Assembly (NCBI GenBank): GCA_025602905.1 | Contig: JAHLKI010000004.1 | Location: forward strand, 310,001-374,000 | Reading direction: 5' to 3' | Length of the DNA stretch: 64,000 nucleotides | DNA from: Phlyctochytrium arcticum | Taxonomy: Eukaryota > Chytridiomycota > Chytridiomycetes > Chytridiales > Chytridiaceae | Shown: piece after piece, positions 1 through 13,187 of the stretch | Layout: each line of letters opens with the position of its first letter | Position numbering within the stretch: the stretch's first letter is position 1 | Notes under the pieces: generated by a model | The model's input: only the letters and a program-made list of their open reading frames with translations | What the model was told of the DNA's origin: nothing | Database searches by the model: none | Made by a program: the position numbers and the translations under genes

Positions 1-3000
1 CGTGGTGATGATGGTGATGGTGGCGGTGGTAAGGAAAGTGGGTCGCTGTATCGCCGAGCGGGGAGGGTTGTAGAGGGAGATGGGAGAGATGTGGGGTGGT
101 GGAAGTGGAGATGAGGGAGGGGGAGAGGTCGGCTACGGATAGGAGGCTATAGTCGGGACGGATGGTGCTAGAGTCGGTGAGATTGCTACCTCTTGGGAGA
201 GGTGAGACAGAGGACGCGGGAGAAACAAGGTCAGACTGGGGAGAGACTCGGGATGGGATCCCAGGACCCAAGGAGCCCCCACGCCCATCGAGAGCCCTGA
301 GCGGTTCTCGTCCATACTCGCGCTGCTGACTACTACCTCCTCGTCCGAGCTGCGAATACCACCCATCCAAGCTGGGGGCGCTGCGGTGAGATGACAAGGG
401 GCGAGCAGCCGTGCTGGATGTGGTCGGGGTGGTTAGACTTGTATCAAGGAGGCCAGGGATATTGACAGTCAAACCAAGCGGCGAGCTGGTAAGCTGCCGT
501 CGATGATCGTCCATGGCACCCATATTCCAGTCATTATTCGTGGTTGCAGCCCAAACACTGTCGCCGTAATCAGGCTTCTCCGCAAATGAGGATGGCCACT
601 GCGTAGACTCCCATTCTGCCATTAATCGGGCCGAAAGGTGTTTTTCTTCCTCGAGCACCTGCTCCAACGCCTCGCTCCGCTTCTTGAGCCCCAGACATGC
701 GTTGCGCCAAGTCACACCCTCCTCATACAAGCGCTGCTGTATTTCATCCGAAATCTCAGTGGCCCGTTCCTGTTGTAGCGCCGCATGCCCCAATTCATCT
801 TCCAGGGCCTTCAACTCGTTTTGGGCTTCCTTAACTTTATCGGTGCATAAAGTGAGCTGTCGACTGAGATCCTCGAGTTTGATGTCCAATTCATGACTCA
901 AATTCTCCATTTGCTGGTTCGACATTCCACCTGCCAAGCCTTGATCATCCTTGATGGGTTTCTTGAGGTCACGTAATTGATGTTTGACCTGCGTAAGCTT
1001 TTCTTCCACTAAGCGCAACTCATCATCCAACTCCTTCTTTTCTGTATAAGCAACCGCAAGATCTTGCTCCTTCTCACGGTACTTTTCAGTCAATCGAGTA
1101 AGGGCCTCCTCGGTTCCCTGAATCCGCTGGCGTAACCGTACATCCAGCTGCTGGTCCTTGTGCAACATTTTCCGCAACAATTCCAACTCGGTACGCATCA
1201 TAAGCCCTGTACGCGACATGTCTTTGCGGTGTCTTTTGACATCAGCTAACAATAGCCGTTTGTCGTCAAGGAGCTCGTCCAGTTCTTGAAAGCAGAGTCG
1301 CAATTCTTCACTCTTTTCAGCGATACGAATGGTTATAGGCAAATGCGCGAGATTAGGCGTTGCTTCCCCATTTTCTTCCGACAAAGTACTGCCGAAACTG
1401 GCCGTTCGGGTACGTACACGATGGTGCGAGCCGCTGCTCGTCCAATCCCTGGATTTTTGCCAGTCTTGGGTACAGATCCGGATTGGGGTTGACCAATATC
1501 CTTTAATCGACATGACGATATCGTACTCTGTGTTTGACTGTAGCCCACGCACCAAAACAACGCCTTCGGGCATAGAGACAGTCAAATCTTCCCAATATGA
1601 CAAGTTGACCATGACCTCCACATCTTTGCCCAGGAGGGTAGTGCTGCCGGATTGAGGTAAAACTGGAGGAAGCGATAGTTGAGAGGTAGCATGACCGACA
1701 ATTCCTGCTGTGAGTGCTGCAGCCGTGGCATTGGCTATGGGTAAGGTGGGAGTTACAAAGTTTTCTGGCGAGGACGCTGCTGACACAGGCGGAGGAGGAG
1801 CAACCGGTCCGGTCAAATGAGTAGCATGACCCGATTGAGGAACGTGATTCAGTTTCGTTTTGTTGTGAGAATGCCGGGAATGATGTACAGGGTTGTCGTG
1901 CTTAAAGCGGGCAGGATCGGAATTGTTGAGTGAGCATAATGTAACTATAAGAGACTGTGGCAAACTCCAGCCCAGAGTCACGTATTCTTCGCCAATCTCC
2001 CAAACGCACAGTTCAAATCTGCTGTGTAACTCGTAGTGATTGGAATAATAGAACGATTTGAGATATTCGCCCTGGCCTTCATTATGTACAACGGCTGGGG
2101 GTGGTTTTTGTTGTTGCTGTTGGTCTTGTGAGTGATCAGATGCAGTTCCACCTCCCTTGGACACCACGCCGCTACTGGCCGCCGCCATTGCAGCCAAAAC
2201 GTTCCGCTGTCGACAGGCATTGAAGAAATTGCGCTGTATCCGCGGGTAAAAAGTTTTGGTGCTGACCTGTTGTACTTCGGGAGCAAGTGTCGGGACCGTA
2301 TTATTTAATGCAGCGAGTTCGATTCCGCCGTCCTTGATCCACTTGGAGGCCCCTCCACTAGGCTTGAGGGTGGGATACGTGCGCAACTCCCCATAAACTA
2401 CATTCTGCGCCGCATTCCGCTCTGTCCGAGTGTCGATTGCCGTAGTGACCAGCTCACCCAGCAAAATATATACACCATGCCCTACTGTGTGAGATCCCAG
2501 TATCATATCCATTTCCTTGACCGGTGGTCCCTTTGTACAATAATCCAGAAAAATAAATAAGGTGAATAGGCACCAAGAGGCCGCGTCAAAGCCGCGGACC
2601 CTCCCAATTAGCCAGTATACGACAACATTTGCCATCAGCGGGACCACCAGAGCTGTCGGATGATGCCGCATTGACGAGACCAGAGATGCATCCAAGCACA
2701 GGATGATCATGCAAACGGACATGAAGACTTTGCTCGACAAATACCATGCTTTACGGAGGGATGCCAGGGAAAAGATGGAGAATCCGATCCACTCGACTCT
2801 GGCCGGTAGCGAAACCCAGATATCCAATATGGTCATAATTAACCATAGTCCAATCAAGTCGAGAACTTTGAGCTTCAGAAAAAAGTTTTCCACATTTCGG
2901 TCCAAATCATCCGCCAGGTTCCATAATCGGGCCCCCAAAGATTCAGCGACGGGCTCCGAACAAGACAGACCGCTCAACCCGCCGTTCGCTACACTATTTC

Positions 3001-3653
3001 GCAAGTCATAGCTGTAGCTGGTCACACCTGGGGTTTCCTGACGAACCGCTGACGCATCAATGACTTTCCATTCAGGAATAACGGGAGGTGAACTTGAGCG
3101 CGCAGAGTGTTGTTGCTGATATTGGTAGTATTGTGACGAGAGGGTAATTCCGTGCGGCAAAGACTCTGACGGTCCGCCGCCTTCATGATAAGTTTCCCAA
3201 TCCGAATCGTCGTCGTCGTCTGAAGATGATGATGCGTGACCAGCGCGTGATGCGTACCCACTGCCATTGAGTGTTTTCTTAATGATTAAGAGTTAGCCAG
3301 AAAACTCTTGGGGAACTGACTTGTGGAATAAGCTGACTTACATTGATGACATCCCGATTTCGTTGCGGCGAGTTCCTGCTGGGCGTCCGAGTTCCACGGG
3401 CGCCCAACCCTACATGTCCTCCCATGGATAAAGCAGATCCCGATGCCGGACCTGATGATCCCATCCCCAGAGATGTGGCAGGTCCACCTGCGCTGGTCAA
3501 ATTCGCTCCCAATCCCAACGAAGCAATGACCCCACCAGGTCCCAATCCATCGCCCCCTGCTGATGGCCCAGACGACGACGAAGCCGCCGCGGCAGCACCC
3601 ACCAACTCCTTCAACTTTCCAATCGTAATCTTGTCCCCAGCCCGGTGTCGCAT
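1..3653 (-). CDS. Membrane protein with FN3-like region and long coiled coil (3' end off the window)
   Basis: Two exons are visible. Exon 1 is 3653-3342, starting at ATG with MRHRAGDKITIGKLKELVG. An intron at 3341-3278 has GTAAGT and AG borders. Exon 2 runs from 3277 open to base 1, so about 1,196 residues are seen and the C-terminus is missing. Residues about 20-100 are low-complexity Gly/Ala/Ser. Several hydrophobic stretches at about 230-350 look like membrane helices. A beta-rich region at about 510-700, with a Q-rich insert before it and a Pro/Ala/His-rich stretch inside it, resembles a fibronectin type III fold (motifs YVTLGWSLP and LQSNTEYDIVMSIKGYW). A charged coiled coil spans about 755-1000, and a Ser/Pro-rich tail ends in a His run. 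The layout recalls fungal FN3 coiled-coil membrane proteins. The function is unknown and the FN3 call is inference from pattern. Confidence 0.72.
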
Positions 3654-5060
3654 AGCTCCTGGTTGCCCTTTGTCCAATATAGCTTGGTTTTTGGTGGTGA
3701 AAAGAAACCCTTCGTTTTTCAGACGGCAATGCTGCTACGGCAGCAACAAGTATAGATAGTCCCCTGACCAGCCCGACGACCCATAGTGGGTAACTAGAAG
3801 TCGTCCAAGTTCTGTAGTTGTCCGAACGTAAATAGTTTGTTACGCAAAGATTGAACGAACGAGAATCCCGAGGTGCCGAAAAAGTAGCGCGCGCGTAAAC
3901 AGAAAAATATGAGGAATGCGGAAAAAGTTGCAGCAAAGAGGTGCAAGTGTTCGGTGGGCCGGTTGTTGAGTCGAGTATTAGTAGGAGGTTTTTATTGTTT
4001 TTTGTAAGGTGGGATCCGGGAAACAGGAGAGAGAGAGTTGTTGCAAAAAAAAGGTCAAAAGAGTGCAAAAAGTCGTTTGGTCAGCGTGAGAAACAAAACA
4101 ACCACTCGGGCGCCCTGGCTGCCTTTTCGTATGAGACGCCGTACCTGGGCAATCTGGAGAAGCAAGTCCTAGTAGTCGTCGTCTTGAAGGCCGAGGTCAA
4201 AAGTCGGTGCTAACAATGCTTGGTGGCAATGGTCAACCCTGGGTCAACCCGGTTTGTCAGACACCGTCGTGTTGCAAGCAGCCAAAACTGCTTTGCAGTT
4301 GGACCGGGATGGACGGGACGTGACGAGATTGAGGACGATCGGGAAATGCTTGCACCTCAACGCTATACAATAAATACAAGAACTATGGAAAAAAACCCTG
4401 GGACAACTCGCTGCCCGTCCCTAGGACTTTTTTAACTTTGCAGAGATCCCAGCAATTGCCAGCTGCGAGTTGATGACATTCGTACTGCGGCGCCGTGACT
4501 CACGTAGAACTTCAAAGAGAAGATGAAAAAGTCGAGAGGACCCTGAGTCTTAATAGAGCGAGAGAGAAAGAGAAGGGGATGGGTATCAAGCAGAAGCGAG
4601 GGAAATGCTTGTGTGTGTTGTGAAATTTGTGTGGATTTGTTCGGTAAAATTTGGATTAATGGATCCAATCCAGTCGAAAGGTACATGGATTTTAGAGAGA
4701 GAGAGAGAGAGACAGAGGGGAAGTGTTTGTCGAGAAATGTGACCAAAGACCAGAGGTGAAATTCCAGGTGAAATTTGAGAGGAGTAATTGGCCCCGATAT
4801 CTAGATCTATGGACGTTCAATGTGAAATACGAGTCGCGAGGAGGAATATTTGGGGTGAGAGAGAGAGAGAGAGAGAAGTGTTGATGAACGGAAATTGTTA
4901 CGGAATGGCCAATGTTTTTAGAGTGTTGCGAAAAAATTTGATTTAAAAACGTGTAAAAAGATGTATCAGACAACAAAAACCAAAGTCCAAACTAAATAAA
5001 GAAGAAGGAAGAGAGTGCGTATGTACAAGAACAAAACAAAAGAATCACGAAGAAAGATCT
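3654..5060. other. Intergenic region with GA-repeat tracts
   Basis: No convincing gene. It holds the upstream region of the leftward gene ending at 3653 and the 3' flank of the ABC transporter. Purine-rich GA dinucleotide tracts lie near 4695-4711 and 4858-4876, each followed by a similar GAAGTGTT context. The short ORFs are low-complexity shadows. Confidence 0.6.
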
Positions 5061-8000
5061 CTACTCGACACAAGTCAGCGTACTTCCAGTTCGTTTGGCG
5101 ACCCGTTCATCATGCGCCGCGGAAGCCTGAGCGTAGAGCATGCGGTACTCATCGGGACCAGTTTGTTCCAGCAGACTTCGGAAATCACCGCCTTCCCGGT
5201 CGAGGAGTTCCTTCGGCTCGCCGAATTCGAGAATCTGACCGGCGTCCAGAACAAGTACCCGATCGGATTCAATGATGGTGTTGAGACGGTGAGCAATGGT
5301 GAGGACGGTCAAGTCGGCGAATGAGCGCTTGATGGTTTCTTGGAGCATGGCGTCTGTCCGAGAATCAATGGCGGCGGTAGCTTCGTCCAGAACCAGAACC
5401 TTGGATCGAGAGAGAATAGCCCGAGCGATGCAAACACACTGCCGGAGTCCCAAAGAAAAGTTTTTGCCGTTTTCAATAACCTCAGAATCGAGCTTGGAAG
5501 GCATGGCACGAATCTTGTCACCGAGTTGAACCGCATCCAGAGCTTTCCAGATTTCGTCGTCCGTGTTTTTGCCAAAGGGGTCAAGGTTGGACCGAATGGT
5601 GCCGACAAACAGCACGGGTTCTTGAGGGATAATGGCAATGTTGGAGCGCAAGTCGTTGAGGCCGATCTTGGAGACGTCGATGCCGTCAATGGTGATGACT
5701 CCCTCGTAGGACTCGACAATGCGGAGTAGGGCGGTAAGAAGGGTAGATTTGCCAGAACCGGTTCGTCCAACGATACCAATCTTTTCGCAGGACTTGATGT
5801 GGAGGTCAATGTTCTTGAGGACGTCGACTCCCGTAGGGTTGTAGCGGAGTTTGACACCCTTGAAGATAATGTTGCCTTGGTCGGGCCAGTTCTTGGGGAC
5901 GGGGTTGGATTCGATGACTGCGGGTGCCTCGGGCTTCACTTGAGCGTAGTAGACGAGTTGACCAACGGAAGACATTTGGGATTGGACTTCACCCCACATA
6001 CGAACAGTCCATTGGACGAATACGAGCATTTGAAGAGCGTTGGAAAGGGCGAGACCAGCGACGGAAGCCATGTCGGCGTCGTTACGAGCAACAACGACGA
6101 GCAGAGAAGTAAAGTAGACGACGAAAGAAGACAAGAAATCGAGGTAGAGAGCTTGGAAGGATCGAACGTTCATGGCGGCGAGCATGGCAGCGTGGTTATC
6201 GTCGAGACGCTCCAAGTTCATGTCGTCGAATCGCTTTTCGGCGTGGTAGGCGCGGATGGAGAAGAGACCTTCCAGGGTAGCGGTCAAGTGGTTGAAAATG
6301 GGAGGTTTGGTGATGGCTTCAAGACCCTTGGTCTTGGTTTCAGCGGCCGTGGAGAATTTGAGAACGATGCCACCAATAATGACGAGACCAATACAGGGGG
6401 CCCAGTTCCATGGAACGACAACAGCGCAAAGGATCAAGGCACCGAGACCGAGAGGAGCGTACTGGAGACCTTGCATGGCAGCATCGGGGAGAGTGTCGTC
6501 CGTGTGCAGTTGGTGCTTGGAGAAGGCAGAGAGAACACGACCGAGAGGAGTAGAATCAAAGAAGGACATGGGAGCCCGAATAACTGCACCAAAGATGTTG
6601 TCGTGGAGTTCAGTTGCCTTCTTGGTCGAGATGAATGCAAAGAGGAGACCACGGGTCAAAACACCGGTAGCAAAGGCAACCGTGGCGGCACCGTAGACAC
6701 CCAAGTAGACTGCATCCGTGAAACCTCCGACACGAGGAACCCAGAGACGAAGCCAGTAATCAGATCCGATACGAATGCCGTGAACGAGGAAGAAGAAGAG
6801 CATGACCAGGATAGTAGTAGTGGAACCGGCACCGGATTTCGTTGCAGCTCGTCCGTATTTGGCAAAATCACCGAAACCGGTAGAGGCAGCGGACGTGTCT
6901 TCCTTGACCAACTGTCCCTTGCGCTCGTTCATAATGTCGTCCAGACCCTCAATGTCGGCCGTAGAGTAAACCGAGGCTTCGTTGCGGCGAATAGCTTCAG
7001 CCAAGTCGTGGCGAGATCCCATGCTTCGAATAGTGGTACCAGCATCCTTCTCGAGTTCAGCCCGTAAAGTCTTTTCGTTGAGATCCTTGAAGCGGACCGA
7101 CAACTGGTTGCGAGAAATAATAGAGAGTTGGTTCAAGTCGGCCATGGCCTTGGCATCGTGAGGGCTGAGGGTGTGTTGGTTGAGGCCGGAGGGATTCTCG
7201 TCTTCGAGAGCGTAAGATTTCTCCTCTGGAATCTCAAACTCGGCCTTGTTCATGGGCAGACCGGGCTCGTCGTCGACACCTTCAGTAGAAGCGGCAACAG
7301 CAACCGACTTGCAGAAATCCATAAAGTCGGCTTCGTTGTGCATCAAGTCGTCAAACGTGCCTTGCATGGCGATGCGGCCTTCCTTCATGACAACAATGTA
7401 GTCCATGCGAGCGAGGTACTGCAACTGGTTCATGGAGACAATGACGGTCTTGTTCTTGAGGTGCTTCATGAAACATTCCTCGAAGATGTGGACACCGACG
7501 TGTTGGTCGACAGCCGAGAGGGGATCGTCGAGAAGAACAATGTCGGCATCGTAGTAGACAGTACGGGCGAGAGAGACACGTTGCTTTTGACCACCGGACA
7601 AGTTGGCACCACGCTCGGCAATTTCAGTCTTGTCACCGGCGACCAGGAGGGTCAAATCACGCTGAAGGGCACAGACACGGACGACTTCGTTGTATCGCTT
7701 GCGGTCAAAGTCCTTGCCAAAGAGAATATTTTCGCGAAGCATAATGTTGAGCAACCAGGCTTCCTGGGACATGTAGGCGGTGGTTCCGTAGAGCTTGAGA
7801 CCCTCACCGTTGACCAGACGAATTTGACCGAGAAGCGCGGCAATCAGCGAAGATTTTCCGGAGCCAACATCACCAATGACGGCGACCTTGCTACCGGCCT
7901 TGATCTTGAGGTTGATGTCCTTGAGGGTAGGTTCGGGGACCTCGACACCATCCCACTTGAAATCCGAGGTGCTCATCTCAAAGGCCAAGTCAGAGCCCTG

Positions 8001-9320
8001 AGGGCGGGGCACGACCTTGCATTCCTCGACTTCGTCCAAGTGCATGAATTCGTTCAATCGCTCAATGGCAGTCAGACAACCGGCGGTGGAGCGGACAGCC
8101 AAGGGCAACATCAGGAAGGGGTAACGAAGCGTGTTGTAAACCGAAAGAATGGTGAAGGAGGTGGCAGCCGTGAGGACGTTGCCGAGGGCGACGTACATTC
8201 CGAGGGAGCTGAGAGCGACAAACACGGGAACGGCAAAGACGACGGTAAAGTTGATGGCCTTGACGACCATACCGGCACGGATGAAACCCATTTCCTTCTT
8301 TCGGATGTTGGAAATCTTTTCACTGAATGGTGACTCCCAAGCGTAGAACTTGATGAGCTTGATGGCCGTCAGAATTTCAGACATGATGTGGACACGGGTG
8401 GTCGTGACGGCGGTCTGGTTGCGGTTAAGGGTGTTTGTCTTTGAGCCGAGGTACATTTGGATGGGGAGCAACAACAGCACAAATCCGAGACAGGGCAAAG
8501 CCGAGAGACGGATTTCGACAAAGGCGATAATGACAATGGCGGCGGCTTCGACAAAGGCCGACCACAAGAAGTGAAAGTTGGTAACGGCGTCGACCATACG
8601 GGTAATGTCGGTAGAGTAAATGTTGATGACATCGCCGGCACCACCACGAATGCGCGAGAGACGGAGGGATTTTCGGAAGACGAGACCGGTCAAGGCGGCA
8701 CGGACTTGAACTCCGATACGGTTGCATTCAGCGTACAGTTGGTGAATGGCAATGGACGAGAAAAGCGAGGCGAGCAGCAGACCAATGGCGTACAGGTGAC
8801 CATCCTTGGCGGAGGGGGCCTTTGATGCAATGAATGCAATAATTTGCTTGACTAAATATTTCTTCAAAGTTAGACTCTGTGTTGGTTGCGCATAAACATT
8901 AGCATGAAACTTACGTAGCCAGTAAGCCGAGAGCCAGGTAAAGATACCCCAGACAATTTTGTAGATGCCAATCAGCGCATAGGTTTTGCCGTAAACACGC
9001 GCCAGGGCCTTGATGATGGATTGTTGCCTATTAGAATGAACAGCCAAAGTTAGCCATGCTACTATGAGAATAGGCGCCAAAAGATAGAGGACTTACTCGG
9101 CGGGCTTTTGGAGTTCCATTTTCCAAGACTCCTCAAGAGCGTCCGCGTTGCGGCGGGCCGACTCGGCCTTGCCCAGCTTGAGGTTGAGATTCTTCATGGA
9201 GACGCGGTTGGCGCGGAAGAGAATGGGGTAGACCCAGAAGAAGAACCAGTTGGAGAGAAAGATGGACGACCATAGCTCGATGGGCTGGCCGCCGCCGACA
9301 TTCTTCTTGTTGTTGGCCAT
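5061..9320 (-). CDS. ABC transporter, ABCC/MRP family (full transporter without TMD0)
   Basis: Three coding exons: 9320-9097, 9027-8915 and 8851-5061, all with GTAAGT..AG introns, give 1,375 residues. The order is TMD1-NBD1-TMD2-NBD2. NBD1 has Walker A GDVGSGKSSL near residue 440, signature LSGGQKQR, and LLDDPLSAVD with Asp in place of the catalytic Glu, as is normal for NBD1 of MRPs. NBD2 has Walker A GRTGSGKSTL near 1140, a degenerate signature FSLGLRQ, and VLDEATAAID with the catalytic Glu. The protein starts directly at a short cytosolic segment before TMD1, so it lacks the N-terminal TMD0 of long MRPs. The family exports glutathione or other conjugates across vacuolar or plasma membranes; the substrate cannot be read from sequence. 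A 5' UTR intron lies upstream. Confidence 0.93.
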
Positions 9321-9346
9321 GCCTTCAAGATTTGTACAGTTGGGAT

Positions 9347-9676
9347 CTAAAAACGGGGGAGATTGCGGTGGTTAGCCTTTTTGTCGTGTGGAGTTGTCGT
9401 TGTCAAGTCGTTGGGGGAGTAGGTGGTAGTCAAAGGGTAGAGTGAAGGAAAGGAATAGGGAGAGGATGCAAAGGAAAAAGGATATAGGAAAAAGGAGGAG
9501 AATCCAAAGTCGCCTCAAATAAATTTCGGTCGCCCAAAATCCGATTGCCGCCAAATATAAACAAAGAGCTAAGCGCGTCGCGGCATCCATCGCCATAATC
9601 CTCATCCCAAAAAATCATTGGATACATACATTCACGCCGGGGATGGGGGAGGGAAATAGTAGGGAAGAATACTTAC
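9347..9676 (-). other. Probable 5' UTR intron of the ABC transporter gene
   Basis: On the minus strand a GTAAGT donor begins at 9676 and a TTTTTAG acceptor ends at 9347, 26 bases before the ATG at 9320. The start of the gene therefore lies upstream of about 9680. Splicing is inferred from the consensus sites only. Confidence 0.5.
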
Positions 9677-12600
9677 CAGAAAAAGACTATGTTACAGAGG
9701 AATCTATACACACAGTCCGAGTCGCTTGTCTTTTGTCCGGCAAAAAGTAGTTCGACGTGGATGTGTTGGAATGAAGAATGTGAGAAATGGAAGAGTACTG
9801 TGTCGGACTCTGAAGAAAGGCCGGGGGCGAATGGAAGCCTTTGAGGTTTTGTAGGTTGGGCGGCGAAAGGAAAAGAGAGAAGCTTTGTTGACTTTTTCCG
9901 GACCCAGAAAGACTCTAAACGCGTAGTTGTTATGGTGGTATTAGGGGTTATGCGGTGCCGTGGGTCGCAGCGGAAATAGAGTTATTTTTGGACGGAAAAA
10001 AGTCTGAAGAGCAGGGGGGGTTGCCGGCGGCGGACCCGGCTTTTAAAAGCTATGAATAGTCTCTCTATAGTTCATTGGCAAGGTATCCCCGCAAGTAAAC
10101 ATATTGAACATATTCATACGCGTCGGAGTTTATGGGGTTGGCGCCGAACTTGGCGGCGCTCTGGGCGGTGGCTCCTAAACTCAGACCATCGAGTACTCAA
10201 GAACCTTGACCGCGGAAAAGAACGAAAAGGTTCATTTCGCCCATTTCTTGGCTCTTGAACTATGGAAATCCGGGTCGGCACGGCCAAATGCGCATATGCG
10301 CCGCATCAAACGTCGGAGTTTGTTGGCATTAGCTGCGCACAACGCTTAATCTCTTGGCAGTTTATAATGATTTCGCACCCCGGGAAAAAACGGCGGTCCA
10401 TGTCTACTGGGCATATCCCGATTGCTTGCTGATGTGCGCACTGTTCTATGGGCATAGACCAAGACTGCATACAGCGAATATCAGATCACTCCGTGTCGTG
10501 TTTCATGTCTGAAAGCGCCGACCTGAGCCGGCAAAATGGCCGCAATCGGTCCCACCATGGCCTTGCGGTAAACGCCAGCAAGTAATAATCATCATTTGCA
10601 ACTTGCAAGCAGGAACGACGGCGATTCCTCGGCGTTGTTGGCAGGCTCAGACCCGGGCTCAGACCATGCCAAGTCAGATTCCAAGTGCTCATCTACATAC
10701 ACAGTCCTACTCGCATGCCTTATGAAAGATCCCCCCTCCCAAGAGTTGACCAGCCAAGAAAGTACTTTGATGCCCTTCTCTGCCCATGTCCTGCTGCAGC
10801 CTGCAGCATATATTCCGAAATAGAACATTGCACCAGTGTATAACTATATAGAACCCCGATTAGATAGGTCTGCCCAAGTTTCCACCAACCACTTTTCTAA
10901 ACGCGTCGTGGCGCGTCGGCTCATAGGCTCCATACGCGTTCCGGGCAAGGAAAAGTGGATTAGCCCAACCAATGGCACATACAAAGTACCCAAAAAAAAA
11001 GGTTTTAAGAAACATATTGCCTTGGCAAAAGTCGCAACCAAGCACTCAAATACCAAGAAACTCTATGGAACAAACTTCACTCTTTCTGTTCGGAAAAAAA
11101 GAATGTGCCGCTTGGTCGCTTTATTGCATTTACTATTTGAGCCACTTTTTGACTCCAACAGTGTTCCGTTGGATATTGACCAGTTGCCAAGAGATCTGAA
11201 GGTTCTGAATCTATACTTTTTTTTCGTTCAAATTGAAGTAGATTTCTGGCCGAGATATTGATACGAGCGCCAACACAAAGACTACAAATATCGTTTGTGG
11301 ACTGCCAAGTCAAATACTTTTTGTGTATCGCATGAAAATGTTTGGTATAGAAAAACGAACAAACGGATGTCAGAACCACAGACTATAGACAAAGCATTCC
11401 TCCAAGATGTGATAATGTCAATATGAATGCTACTACAGATTTGAACAACTACCGAAGACGGTTAATAGCGTCATGAAACGACATTGAGATACGGAAGGCC
11501 CTTATTCATAACTTTGTGATCCATCTGCTCATAGTTTATGCAACTCTTCCTGAATGAATTGGCAATTAGAGCAGAGGAGACCTTCAAAGTCGATGGGGTG
11601 AGATTACTGCGCGAAGGGTGTCGGGGAATCCCGGGGCAGCACTCCCGAATCAACGCGCTTGTTCTCACGGTAATAAATCTCACCACCCAGCACAACATCC
11701 ATGTGCTGGTGAACATATCTCATGGGATGGAACATGAACAAACAACGGCCGTTGCGAAGGGGCGGGGTGTTTGGAACCATGGAGGCCATATTTTTTGCGG
11801 AAGAGTCCCAAGGGCGCCTGGCCATTCATCCGCACGACCTTGCTTGGATCCTGGGTTTGCCTCGAACAGATGCAGAATGGCGGAGACAATAGTCAATTCT
11901 ACTAGCATTTCGCAACGGCACATAACTGGGGACGGCATCTCGAGGCACGCTATGATCACACGTCTGCCTTCACTCGATAACACCAACATGCTGCTTTCGC
12001 GCACATCTACAGCATCAGTGACACCATCAAAGAAGAGAAGGTGCATCTCTAGTGTCCGTCGTTGCAAGCCGTGGTAGATCTAGAGCCGACGCGGTGACTT
12101 TTGGCTTCATGATATACCATACGACTTTCCAAAGAAATCCTCTGTTATCATAAATTCCCAAGTCTCCTCGCACGAAACCGTTTTACCCTATGTGACCCAT
12201 TTCTGTAATTGCCTCTCCGTCTTATGCATGGTCTCCTTCGACGCATTCTCATCAAAAAAATCTTCGTTATGTTCCCTTCGTTTGGAGCGACTAAAATCAT
12301 TAAACTCTACAGATTCTGTCCATGATACCGTCTATTCTGTGTTTATGAGATTGTGGGTCTCGTGAATCGAGATATAACTTTCTCCTTTTTGTAAGCTGAA
12401 CTTGAGAAGGTATCTCGATGACCCGAAGAAAATGTTTCTTTTTCTATCGGTCTCATTTCTTTCTAGCATGTTTATTGGTTTTGTAAAAGCAAACATGTGG
12501 ACCATGATGTGGTTGAGCAATTGTTTCATTAGGACACATTTTCAGACCTCTGTTCCCTCAAGGCGATCATTTTGACAAGAGCAACATGGAGGGGTAGATA

Positions 12601-13079
12601 ATGTGGACGATACGTTCGGGGAATCAAGGGAACTGCTCATCAACCTGCAAATTATCAAGCGAGTATCGATTGCAATAGGTCAATTGCTCCAGGGAATAAA
12701 AACGAATTTTGGTAAGAATAGTGTATCAATCGCGCCTCACCTTATGTGAGATGCAAACATCTGCCCAACATATCGCCTCCAGCGTAAATGTTTTGGAAGA
12801 GACCCCTCAATAAAAGGAATGAAAAATAAGCACATAGGTTATTCAAAACAACATTTTCTCTGCCAGCACCTCCTCAAAAATAAATAAACAGGGATGAGGC
12901 GCACGGGTCATCAAAAATGGCTCTTGGTTGATGCACACGGAAGCGCCAACTTGTACTAAAGAAAGTAAGGATGATGTGCGCCTCCCATCTGGGCAAAACT
13001 GGCTCAGCATCCCTCAGTCAAACAATAGCATATGGAGAAGGGTACTTTTGGGATGTATCGGACACGGGGGCATTTTTGC
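9677..13079. other. Long region without a recognisable gene
   Basis: Apart from a weak open stretch at 11600-12067 (listed separately), I see no ORF with family motifs or coherent splice structure. Short ORFs occur on both strands without bias. The left end presumably holds the ABC transporter promoter. The right end holds the promoter of the Q-rich gene. No RNA gene was recognised. Confidence 0.5.
11600..12067 (-). pseudogene. Possible gene fragment, unknown
   Basis: On the minus strand one frame from 12067 to about 11720 reads as ordinary protein (for example VIIACLEMPSPVMCRCEM, then GTLPQKIWPPWF). A second frame, from 11825 to 11604, carries on with similarly protein-like sequence (VVLGGEIYYRENKRVDSG). 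The two overlap, so a frameshift or a small intron may separate them. Both strands are partly open here and no domain was recognised. It may be a decayed gene or chance. Confidence 0.22.
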
Positions 13080-13087
13080 TATAAAAG
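13080..13087 (+). promoter_or_regulatory. TATA box of the Q-rich protein gene
   Basis: TATAAAAG lies 108 bases before the ATG at 13188. It is followed by a pyrimidine-rich stretch and ATTTAAATT just before the start codon, which is plausible for a core promoter. Confidence 0.55.
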
Positions 13088-13187
13088 CAGGGGCGAGGAA
13101 CTCGTTTTTCCCACATCAGCAATCTTTGATTTTCTGATACCAACACACACTTTTTTCCATTTCCCAGTTTTCTTTTTGATTTAAATT

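Noticed and set aside
3286..4068. 260-residue minus-strand frame overlapping the start of the FN3-like gene
   Set aside because: It starts from a non-ATG-like context, overlaps the exon and intron of the better supported gene in another frame, and shows no domain.
5799..8333. Long plus-strand open frames of about 400 residues
   Set aside because: They are antisense to the ABC transporter, whose domains, introns and codon pattern are clear; the antisense reading is a by-product.
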